DNA from: Plasmopara viticola
Taxonomy: Eukaryota > Oomycota > Peronosporomycetes > Peronosporales > Peronosporaceae
DNA: 64,000 nt
Direction: 5' to 3'
NCBI GenBank assembly: GCA_001695595.3
Contig: MBPM02000165.1
Location: forward strand, 1 to 64,000
Shown here: positions 11,347-20,600 of the stretch, one piece after another
How positions within the stretch are numbered: the first letter of the stretch is position 1
Layout of the letters: each line of letters starts with the position of its first letter
Translations under genes and position numbers: made by a program
Notes under the pieces: model-generated
What the model saw: the letters and a program-made list of their open reading frames with translations, nothing else
What the model was told of the DNA's origin: nothing
Database searches by the model: none

Positions 11347-11649
11347 GATTTTCATCCTAACACATAACGTGCTGTCTTATTGCATTTTGCTAACAAGAAC
11401 GACAAACTCGTGCGCAATTGTATTAGTCCCATGGCTTTAGCACGTAATCGACGTAAACGATGCAAAACCAAAGCGAGACTTCAGCCTCGTCGGTTGACTT
11501 TTAAAAGAGCCATTGTGAGGATACACGATTAAAGCTGCAAGGTCGTTTAAGACTATTGTATGGTTGTTTTATGCTTCCAAAGTCCTCTTTACTTGTACTG
11601 ATAATCTGGTTAAGGTCGTGACTTGAAAAGGAGACGTGGTCTTTAAAAC

Positions 11650-11722
11650 GTCCCCGTGGCCCAATGGATAAGGCATCCGCCTACGAAGCGGGAGATTGCG
11701 GGTTCGAGTCCCGTCGGAGACT
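11650..11722 (+). tRNA. tRNA-Arg (ACG), unit 32
   Basis: 376 nt after unit 31; same mosaic spacer as unit 23. Confidence 0.95.
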
Positions 11723-12024
11723 GATTTTCATCCTAACACATAACGTGCTGTCTTATTGCATTTTGCTAACAAGAACGACAAACTCGTGCGCAATTGTATT
11801 AGTCTCATGGCTTTAGCACGTAATCGACGTAAACGTTGCAAAACCAAAGCGAGACTTCAGCCTCGTCGGTTGACTTTTAAAAGAGCCATTGTGAGGATAC
11901 ACGATTAAAGCTGCAAGGTCGTTTAAGACTATTGTATGGTTGTTTTATGCTTCCAAAGTCCTCTTTACTTGTACTGATAATCTGGTTAAGGTCGTGACTT
12001 GAAAAGGAGACGTGGTCTTTAAAC

Positions 12025-12097
12025 GTCCCCGTGGCCCAATGGATAAGGCATCCGCCTACGAAGCGGGAGATTGCGGGTTCGAGTCCCGTCGGAGACT
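12025..12097 (+). tRNA. tRNA-Arg (ACG), unit 33
   Basis: 375 nt after unit 32; B then A spacer as in unit 30. Confidence 0.95.
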
Positions 12098-12400
12098 GAT
12101 TTTCATCCTAACACATAACGTGCTGTCTTATTGCATTTTGCTAACAAGAACGACAAACTCGTGCGCAATTGTATTAGTCCCATGGCTATAGCACGTAATC
12201 GACGTAAACGTTGCAAAACCAAAGCGAGACTTCAGCCTCGTCGGTTGACTTTTAAAAGAGCCATTGTGAGGATACACGATTAAAGCTGCAAGGTCGTTTA
12301 AGACTATTGTAGGGTTGTTTTATGCTTCCAAAGTCCTCTTTACTTGTACTGATAATCTGGTTAAGGTCGTGACTTGAAAAGGAGACGTGGTCTTTAAAAC

Positions 12401-12473
12401 GTCCCCGTGGCCCAATGGATAAGGCATCCGCCTACGAAGCGGGAGATTGCGGGTTCGAGTCCCGTCGGAGACT
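12401..12473 (+). tRNA. tRNA-Arg (ACG), unit 34
   Basis: 376 nt after unit 33; mosaic spacer as in unit 15. Confidence 0.95.
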
Positions 12474-12776
12474 GATTTTCATCCTAACACATAACGTGCT
12501 GTCTTATTGCATTTTGCTAACAAGAACGACAAACTCGTGCGCAATTGTATTAGTCTCATGGCTTTAGCACGTAATCGACGTAAGCGATGCAAAACCAAAG
12601 CGAGACTTCAGCCTCGTCGGTTGACTTTTAAAAGAGCCATTGTGAGGATACACGATTAAAGCTGCAAGGTCGTTTAAGACTATTGTAGGGTTGTTTTATG
12701 CTTCCAAAGTCCTCTTTACTTGTACTGATAATCTGGTTAAGGTCGTGACTTGAAAAGGAGACGTGGTCTTTAAAAC

Positions 12777-12849
12777 GTCCCCGTGGCCCAATGGATAAGG
12801 CATCCGCCTACGAAGCGGGAGATTGCGGGTTCGAGTCCCGTCGGAGACT
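12777..12849 (+). tRNA. tRNA-Arg (ACG), unit 35
   Basis: 376 nt after unit 34; mosaic spacer as in unit 23. Confidence 0.95.
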
Positions 12850-13152
12850 GATTTTCATCCTAACACATAACGTGCTGTCTTATTGCATTTTGCTAACAAG
12901 AACGACAAACTCGTGCGCAATTGTATTAGTCTCATGGCTTTAGCACGTAATCGACGTAAACGTTGCAAAACCAAAGCGAGACTTCAGCCTCGTCGGTTGA
13001 CTTTTAAAAGAGCCATTGTGAGGATACACGATTAAAGCTGCAAGGTCGTTTAAGACTATTGTATGGTTGTTTTATGCTTCCAAAGTCCTCTTTACTTGTA
13101 CTGATAATCTGGTTAAGGTCGTGACTTGAAAAGGAGACGTGGTCTTTAAAAC

Positions 13153-13225
13153 GTCCCCGTGGCCCAATGGATAAGGCATCCGCCTACGAAGCGGGAGATT
13201 GCGGGTTCGAGTCCCGTCGGAGACT
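13153..13225 (+). tRNA. tRNA-Arg (ACG), unit 36
   Basis: 376 nt after unit 35; B spacer with tccatgg and an A end. Confidence 0.95.
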
Positions 13226-13526
13226 GATTTTCATCCTAACACATAACGTGCTGTCTTATTGCATTTTGCTAACAAGAACGACAAACTCGTGCGCAATTGT
13301 ATTAGTCCATGGCTATAGCACGTAATCGACGTAAACGTTGCAAAACCAAAGCGAGACTTCAGCCTCGTCGGTTGACTTTTAAAAGAGCCATTGTGAGGAT
13401 ACACGATTAAAGCTGCAAGGTCGTTTAAGACTATTGTAGGGTTGTTTTATGCTTCCAAAGTCCTCTTTACTTGTACTGATAATCTGGTTAAGGTCGTGAC
13501 TTGAAAAGGAGACGTGGTCTTAAAAC

Positions 13527-13599
13527 GTCCCCGTGGCCCAATGGATAAGGCATCCGCCTACGAAGCGGGAGATTGCGGGTTCGAGTCCCGTCGGAGACT
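13527..13599 (+). tRNA. tRNA-Arg (ACG), unit 37
   Basis: 374 nt after unit 36; B spacer with short T-tract cctctttttg. Confidence 0.95.
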
Positions 13600-13901
13600 G
13601 ATTTTCATCCTAACACATAACGTGCTGTCTTATTGCATTTTGCTAACAAGAACGACAAACTCGTGCGCAATTGTATTAGTCCCATGGCTATAGCACGTAA
13701 TCGACGTAAACGTTGCAAAACCAAAGCGAGACTTCAGCCTCGTCGGTTGACTTTTAAAAGAGCCATTGTGAGGATACACGATTAAAGCTGCAAGGTCGTT
13801 TAAGACTATTGTAGGGTTGTTTTATGCTTCCAAAGTCCTCTTTTTGTACTGATAATCTGGTTAAGGTAGTGACTTGAAAAAGGAGACGTGGTCTTTAAAA
13901 C

Positions 13902-13974
13902 GTCCCCGTGGCCCAATGGATAAGGCATCCGCCTACGAAGCGGGAGATTGCGGGTTCGAGTCCCGTCGGAGACT
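13902..13974 (+). tRNA. tRNA-Arg (ACG), unit 38
   Basis: 375 nt after unit 37; B spacer with an A end. Confidence 0.95.
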
Positions 13975-14277
13975 GATTTTCATCCTAACACATAACGTGC
14001 TGTCTTATTGCATTTTGCTAACAAGAACGACAAACTCGTGCGCAATTGTATTAGTCCCATGGCTATAGCACGTAATCGACGTAAACGTTGCAAAACCAAA
14101 GCGAGACTTCAGCCTCGTCGGTTGACTTTTAAAAGAGCCATTGTGAGGATACACGATTAAAGCTGCAAGGTCGTTTAAGACTATTGTAGGGTTGTTTTAT
14201 GCTTCCAAAGTCCTCTTTACTTGTACTGATAATCTGGTTAAGGTCGTGACTTGAAAAGGAGACGTGGTCTTTAAAAC

Positions 14278-14350
14278 GTCCCCGTGGCCCAATGGATAAG
14301 GCATCCGCCTACGAAGCGGGAGATTGCGGGTTCGAGTCCCGTCGGAGACT
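14278..14350 (+). tRNA. tRNA-Arg (ACG), unit 39
   Basis: 376 nt after unit 38; spacer A start, B middle, A end. Confidence 0.95.
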
Positions 14351-14653
14351 GATTTTCATCCTAACACATAACGTGCTGTCTTATTGCATTTTGCTAACAA
14401 GAACGACAAACTCGTGCGCAATTGTATTAGTCTCATGGCTTTAGCACGTAATCGACGTAAACGTTGCAAAACCAAAGCGAGACTTCAGCCTCGTCGGTTG
14501 ACTTTTAAAAGAGCCATTGTGAGGATACACGATTAAAGCTGCAAGGTCGTTTAAGACTATTGTAGGGTTGTTTTATGCTTCCAAAGTCCTCTTTACTTGT
14601 ACTGATAATCTGGTTAAGGTCGTGACTTGAAAAGGAGACGTGGTCTTTAAAAC

Positions 14654-14726
14654 GTCCCCGTGGCCCAATGGATAAGGCATCCGCCTACGAAGCGGGAGAT
14701 TGCGGGTTCGAGTCCCGTCGGAGACT
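14654..14726 (+). tRNA. tRNA-Arg (ACG), unit 40
   Basis: 376 nt after unit 39; B spacer with tccatgg. Confidence 0.95.
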
Positions 14727-15029
14727 GATTTTCATCCTAACACATAACGTGCTGTCTTATTGCATTTTGCTAACAAGAACGACAAACTCGTGCGCAATTG
14801 TATTAGTCCATGGCTATAGCACGTAATCGACGTAAACGTTGCAAAACCAAAGCGAGACTTCAGCCTCGTCGGTTGACTTTTAAAAGAGCCATTGTGAGGA
14901 TACACGATTAAAGCTGCAAGGTCGTTTAAGACTATTGTAGGGTTGTTTTATGCTTTCCAAAGTCCTCTTTTCTTGTACTGATAATCTGGTTAAGGTAGTG
15001 ACTTGAAAAAGGAGACGTGGTCTTTAAAC

Positions 15030-15102
15030 GTCCCCGTGGCCCAATGGATAAGGCATCCGCCTACGAAGCGGGAGATTGCGGGTTCGAGTCCCGTCGGAGA
15101 CT
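15030..15102 (+). tRNA. tRNA-Arg (ACG), unit 41
   Basis: 376 nt after unit 40; B start, then A gagagttc, private cacgaataa and gcaacgtcg, A end. Confidence 0.95.
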
Positions 15103-15405
15103 GATTTTCATCCTAACACATAACGTGCTGTCTTATTGCATTTTGCTAACAAGAACGACAAACTCGTGCGCAATTGTATTAGTCCCATGGCTATAGCACG
15201 TAATCGACGTAAACGTTGCAAAACCAAAGCGAGAGTTCAGCCTCGTCGGTTGACTTTTAAAAGAGCCATTGTGAGGATACACGAATAAAGCTGCAACGTC
15301 GTTTAAGACTATTGTATGGTTGTTTTATGCTTCCAAAGTCCTCTTTACTTGTACTGATAATCTGGTTAAGGTCGTGACTTGAAAAGGAGACGTGGTCTTT
15401 AAAAT

Positions 15406-15478
15406 GTCCCCGTGGCCCAATGGATAAGGCATCCGCCTACGAAGCGGGAGATTGCGGGTTCGAGTCCCGTCGGAGACT
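15406..15478 (+). tRNA. tRNA-Arg (ACG), unit 42
   Basis: 376 nt after unit 41; spacer with private changes aaaacagcc and attgaagg, form C T-tract. Confidence 0.95.
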
Positions 15479-15779
15479 GATTTTCATCCTAACACATAAC
15501 GTGCTGTCTTATTGCATTTTGCTAACAAGAACGACAAACTCGTGCGCAATTGTATTAGTCCATGGCTTTAGCACGTAATCGACGTAAACGTTGCAAAACC
15601 AAAGCGAGACTTCAGCCTCGTCGGTTGACTTTTAAAACAGCCATTGTGAGGATACACGATTAAAGCTGCAAGGTCGTTAAAGACTATTGAAGGTTGTTTT
15701 ATGCTTTCGAACTCCTCTTTTCTTGTACTGATAATCTGGTTAAGGTAGTGACTTGAAAAGGAGACGTGGTCTTTAAAAC

Positions 15780-15852
15780 GTCCCCGTGGCCCAATGGATA
15801 AGGCATCCGCCTACGAAGCGGGAGATTGCGGGTTCGAGTCCCGTCGGAGACT
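15780..15852 (+). tRNA. tRNA-Arg (ACG), unit 43
   Basis: 374 nt after unit 42; last mosaic spacer (tccatggctatagc with aagcgatgc, private gagagttta), form C T-tract. Confidence 0.95.
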
Positions 15853-16153
15853 GATTTTCATCCTAACACATAACGTGCTGTCTTATTGCATTTTGCTAAC
15901 AAGAACGACAAACTCGTGCGCAATTGTATTAGTCCATGGCTATAGCACGTAATCGACGTAAGCGATGCAAAACCAAAGCGAGAGTTTAGCCTCGTCGGTT
16001 GACTTTTAAAAGAGCCATTGTGAGGATACACGATTAAAGCTGCAAGGTCGTTTAAGACTATTGTAGGGTTGTTTTATGCTTTCGAACTCCTCTTTCTTGT
16101 ACTGATAATCTGGTTAAGGTAGTGACTTGAAAAAGAAAACGCGGTCTCTAAAT

Positions 16154-16226
16154 GTCCCCGTGGCCCAATGGATAAGGCATCCGCCTACGAAGCGGGAGAT
16201 TGCGGGTTCGAGTCCCGTCGGAGACT
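16154..16226 (+). tRNA. tRNA-Arg (ACG), unit 44
   Basis: 374 nt after unit 43; B spacer with form D T-tract and aatctaatt. Confidence 0.95.
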
Positions 16227-16530
16227 GATTTTCATCCTAACACATAACGTGCTGTCTTATTGCATTTTGCTAACAAGAACGACAAACTCGTGCGCAATTG
16301 TATTAGTCCCATGGCTATAGCACGTAATCGACGTAAACGTTGCAAAACCAAAGCGAGACTTCAGCCTCGTCGGTTGACTTTTAAAAGAGCCATTGTGAGG
16401 ATACACGATTAAAGCTGCAAGGTCGTTTAAGACTATTGTAGGGTTGTTTTATGCTTCCAAAGTCCTTTTTAGTTGTACTGATAATCTAATTAAGGTAGTG
16501 ACTTGAAAAAGGAGACGTGGTCTTTAAAAC

Positions 16531-16603
16531 GTCCCCGTGGCCCAATGGATAAGGCATCCGCCTACGAAGCGGGAGATTGCGGGTTCGAGTCCCGTCGGAG
16601 ACT
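16531..16603 (+). tRNA. tRNA-Arg (ACG), unit 45
   Basis: 377 nt after unit 44; B spacer with form C T-tract. Last intact gene before the LINE. Confidence 0.95.
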
Positions 16604-16905
16604 GATTTTCATCCTAACACATAACGTGCTGTCTTATTGCATTTTGCTAACAAGAACGACAAACTCGTGCGCAATTGTATTAGTCCCATGGCTATAGCAC
16701 GTAATCGACGTAAACGTTGCAAAACCAAAGCGAGACTTCAGCCTCGTCGGTTGACTTTTAAAAGAGCCATTGTGAGGATACACGATTAAAGCTGCAAGGT
16801 CGTTTAAGACTATTGTAGGGTTGTTTTATGCTTTCGAACTCCTCTTTTCTTGTACTGATAATCTGGTTAAGGTAGTGACTTGAAAAAGAAAACGCGGTCT
16901 CTAAA

Positions 16906-16920
16906 TGTCCCCGTGGCCCA
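16906..16920 (+). repeat. LINE target-site duplication, left copy
   Basis: The 15 bases tgtccccgtggccca match exactly those at 24289-24303. They consist of the base before the tRNA plus tRNA bases 1-14. The next base outward differs (a on the left, g at the LINE edge on the right), which fixes the length at 15 bp. Confidence 0.92.
16907..16920 (+). pseudogene. tRNA-Arg stub, unit 46, cut by the LINE
   Basis: Only bases 1-14 remain; the LINE begins at the next base, inside the A box. The stub is the left target-site duplication, so the gene itself survives as unit 47 on the other side. Confidence 0.93.
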
Positions 16921-17303
16921 GTTAAAGTTGTCTATATTTAGTATTATAGACTAATGACTAATCAACTTGCCTAACTTTAATTCTACTCTACACTAATTTA
17001 TGTACTTTACATATTTTGTGTTTGGTTTGTGTGTAGGGCTTCGGTTCTACATTTTTGCCCTGTTTTGAATTGGAAAATGGCGCGTTCGACCCTCCGCGCG
17101 GGGTTAGTTTTTTCAGTGACAACTAAAAATTAGCACCTGTAGCTTTGGCCAATTGTGCGACACATGCATCGCCAAGTGCATGCCAACTGGCTGCACGTGC
17201 ACTTACCTCTGACGCATATACGCAAACCTTTGTCTCCAATCCTTCCGTTGTGTCTTTTAGCCTCCAAACCTTCACATTTCTCGGGCCAGCTTTCAAGTGG
17301 GTC

Positions 17304-17364
17304 CACCTCAGGGCTCATGCCCCCCGTCCCCCTTTCGGGTGCAGCCGGAGACAACACAGTCCGC
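17304..17364 (-). repeat. LINE 3' UTR direct repeat, copy 1
   Basis: 61 bp starting cacctcagggctcatgcc and ending cacagtccgc, identical to 17450-17510 and 146 bp away. Similarity continues in weaker form for about 30 bp to the right (shared ggcgagta). On the LINE sense strand it contains CCCGAAAGGG, a three-pair stem with a GAAA tetraloop. Confidence 0.88.
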
Positions 17365-17449
17365 TGAGGAAAACCCGACTTCAACCTGGCGAGTAGCGCT
17401 TCGGTTTGGAGGGTCCTTCACTTTCCTCAAGCCGGCTGTGAATTGAGCT

Positions 17450-17510
17450 CACCTCAGGGCTCATGCCCCCCGTCCCCCTTTCGGGTGCAGCCGGAGACAA
17501 CACAGTCCGC
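17450..17510 (-). repeat. LINE 3' UTR direct repeat, copy 2
   Basis: Second exact copy of the 61-bp element. The 146-bp period is not a multiple of three, so it does not preserve a reading frame; conservation would have to be at the RNA or DNA level, or the duplication is simply recent. Confidence 0.88.
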
Positions 17511-17642
17511 AGAGGTGAGCCCAACTTACAGCCGGCGAGTACTGAGGTAGTCAGGCCACTTGAGCAGGAGCCAGCAAATTCGAAAGTGAGCGGACTGAAC
17601 ACGTGGCGAGCGGCCGTCGGAAAAAAACTTCCAAATAGCATG

Positions 17643-20600
17643 TCATGCCATTCGACAGGAAAAACTGCTAAAAGTTGGTTGGGACTTAATCTCGTGCACA
17701 ACCCTGGCCAAGGCCAGCTTATCGTCGCTTCCGTATAATTGCCTTTCGAAGAATCGCATGTGCGCTCTAAACGTCATTAATATCACTTGGAGCGCAGGAA
17801 GCGCCGGTGTAGGCTGTCTTCCGTCAAATAGGCAGCGATTTCGGTCTGACCAGATAAAGTGGAGCGTAAGAGCTCGAAGTGTGTGCCAGACGTCACGCAC
17901 AACTTTCTCGCAAGCCGCCCACTTATCACGCACGACCGGCTTTGCTGCCAGGACAATGTCCAACCACGTCAGCCGCGCTCGACAGAACGGTGATACCAGC
18001 TGTTGCACATGCATCCACAGCTGTACTGCAAGGGTGCAGTCGAAGAACAAGTGCTGCTCGGTCTCTATTGCGCCGCATTCTGCACGGACGCAGCGGCGAA
18101 TGTGAGGGTTAGATGCCTCCAGGAACCAGAACCGCGAGCGTACCGGCAGCAGGCGAAACGCAAGGCGAAATTGTAGGTCTTCATAAATCGGCAGCAGGAT
18201 CACGCGCAGATGCTTGTCGTACTTCACGTACGCTTTAATCTGCTCTTCTCCCACATGATGAGAATGCAAAGTCATCGGATGTGGTTTTGTCGGTGTCTTT
18301 GGTGTCCACACCACACACAGCAGTGCTGACCTTGGAATGGTAGGGACTAAGTACAATTTCGAAGCGCTGTTGCAGCCTAAGTGGGGAAGAAGTTGCCTTT
18401 CTCTGCTGAAAGGCCGTAGAACGAGCTGTATCGCGCCAAGCCGCTCGACAATCTGCGTGGCCTCCTTGTACAGCACTCGAAGCCACTGAATTTGTCGGCC
18501 CGGCGTCACAGACAGGAGTTTGAAGTCAATATGGCGCTGGACAAAGTCTTGTTGCGATGGCCATGCCCTTCCTTCGCGCATAAAATCGACGAGTGAACGC
18601 ACTCCGAAGGCTCTTGAAATGTGGAGTCTAAAACTTCGTTGAGGCTCCACCACCATCCCGATACATCGACGATGTGCCACATTTGTGGAGGATCGTGGAG
18701 TCTGCTCGTAGTGAAGATCTGCATCCGAGTGAAACCAAATTGGTTGTCGAAGACCGTACCATGCGCGCTCTTCTGGGGGCAGGTCTTGCCATGTGATATC
18801 CCAGCGAATCTTGTACCACCACATCCACGTCCTTTTCCACCATGGAGAAATCAGCTTCCATCTGATGAGATTGCCGTGACGAAGTGGAGATATCGTGAGG
18901 AAGTCAAGAGCTTTCATGTTACCCGTGCGTGGAAGCGACAGCTTCAAGAGCGCACAGCTTGCTGTCGTCCAATTTCGTGCGTCCACCACTTGCGCAGCGC
19001 TAACGAATTGCAGAAGTAGCTGAAGACGCTGACGCTGTAGCTGAGCTTCTAAGCTTGGAATACCAAGACCTCCATCTCTCTTTCGCTGAAAGAGAAACTC
19101 TTGTGGAATGAGCTGGACGTGCGATGCATCTCGATTGTGTTTTCGACTCAGCACGAATCGGTTGAGCATCGACTGCCACCGCTTCACGACATTTGCTGGT
19201 ATAGACACGTGCTGCGTATAATGCCACAAGCGAGAGAGCACCATCGTTTGAGCGATTAGAAGCCGACCCCGGAGTGTCCTCGCTCTTCGATACCAAAGCT
19301 TAAAGCCGTCGTAGAAGAGCTGCTCAAGGAACTCCACGATAGCATCATTCACCCTCGACTGTCCGAATGGAATGCCTAGATATTTGACCGTCTCTGACTT
19401 TCCAAGTACTTTCAATCCGGCGAGCGGAGGACAGGTCAATTTTCGATTAAGCCCGAGTAGCACCGACTTGGTGAGGTTGAGCTTCGCTCCAGAGCCTTTA
19501 CAGTACTCGTCTACAACTTCAAGCTGTGCCTGCAAATTCGGTATCGAGCTCCCTAGAAGAGTCGAGTCATCCGCAAAGAACATGCTCGTGGCGGTGTGAT
19601 CTGCGTTTAGACAAATGCCGTATTCTTCATGAGATCGCAGCAAGTTGCCGAGCGGCTCGATTGTCAAAATGAAGAGAAGTGCTGACAGCGGGTCACCTTG
19701 TTTCACTCCTCTCGTTGGACGCAGTGCAGGCTGAATGGTCTGGTTGATGAGAAGATGCGCTTGAGGGTCGGTGTAGAGTAGTTTTATCCATTGAGTAAAC
19801 TCCACGCCAAACCCCATTCGATCGAGAAGCCGAAACATGTAGTTCCAATTCACGCGGTCGAATGCCTTCTCAAAGTCCAAAAACAGCGCGTATGCCTCTT
19901 CGTCCAGACCCGACATGAGATCTTGCAGGTCCGCGAGGAATCTCACGTGGTGGTGAATCGAGCGGCCTCTGACAAATCCTTTCTGGTCAGGATGGATTAG
20001 GTCAGGAATGACTCTCTGGAGACGATGCGACAGAGCCTTTGACAATACCTTCACGTCCACCTGCACAAGAGCGATGGGTCGGTAATTGGCAGGCTCTGCT
20101 CTTGAACCTTTTTTATGTAAGAGCACAACTGCAGACTTCCGTTGCGACGGAAGCAAAACTCCTCGACGAAGCCTGTCGTTAAATACAATTTTCAAGCACT
20201 CACCAAAGACGTCAGGAGCCACTTGGTAGAAAGCTGCTGTCAGTCCGTCCATTCCGGGCGCGGAGGTTGCCTTCATGTGCTTGATTGCACTCGCAAGGTC
20301 TGAGGCAGTAACGGGCGCGCTTAAGATTGCACGGTTAGCCTCGGAGACGAAGCGAACGATTGAGTCGAGAAGTTTGTGCTGCAAATCAACGTCGGGTGGA
20401 GGATTTCTTCCTGTCGCACTGTTGTGGTCTCCCATCTCGGAACCCCAGTGCTCCAGAAAGCGGAGAAAAATCTCGTGAGAGTTTGACGAGACGCTGCCAT
20501 TCGATGTCCTTACCTCCTCAATCGAGACTTGTCTCAAGCTTGTGTCCAATGGGCGAAAAAAATATTTAGTCGATTTCTCTATGTTAGCTGCCTGAAAATC

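Larger units (their letters stand above)
1..16920 (+). repeat. Left arm of the tRNA-Arg(ACG) tandem array
   Basis: Head-to-tail units with start-to-start distances of 373-377 nt, 45 full-length or near-full-length tRNA genes plus a 14-nt stub at the LINE boundary. Each unit is tRNA, T4 terminator, then about 300 bp of spacer. Spacer markers used in the entries below: type A has tctcatggctttagc, aagcgatgc, gagagttc, attgtatgg, T-tract ctttacttg and ggtcgtgac; type B has tcccatggctatagc, aaacgttgc, gagacttc, attgtaggg, T-tract cttttcttg and ggtagtgac. T-tract form C is tttcgaactcctc plus a leader with gcggtctct; form D is cctttttagttg, often with aatctaatt. Units 1-11 are pure A, 12-43 mix A and B, 44-45 are B. 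No second RNA gene, B box or convincing long ORF is visible in the spacer. Confidence 0.97.
16921..17642 (-). other. LINE 3' UTR
   Basis: These 722 nt between the ORF2 stop and the element edge hold no convincing gene. The part next to ORF2 is GC-rich and contains a 61-bp direct repeat; the last 150 nt or so are AT-rich. The sense strand ends without poly(A). Small open frames here change frame between the two repeat copies and overlap each other, so they are treated as noise. Confidence 0.8.

Noticed and set aside
17304..17364. Self-cleaving ribozyme (hammerhead or HDV-like) in the LINE 3' UTR repeat
   Set aside because: A CGAAA and a GUC occur nearby but the CUGAUGA core and the required helix order are absent by eye.
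17130..17701. Two minus-strand open frames in the LINE 3' UTR with a shared peptide
   Set aside because: The shared peptide is just the 61-bp DNA repeat in two different frames; the 146-bp period shifts frame, so no selection on coding is indicated.
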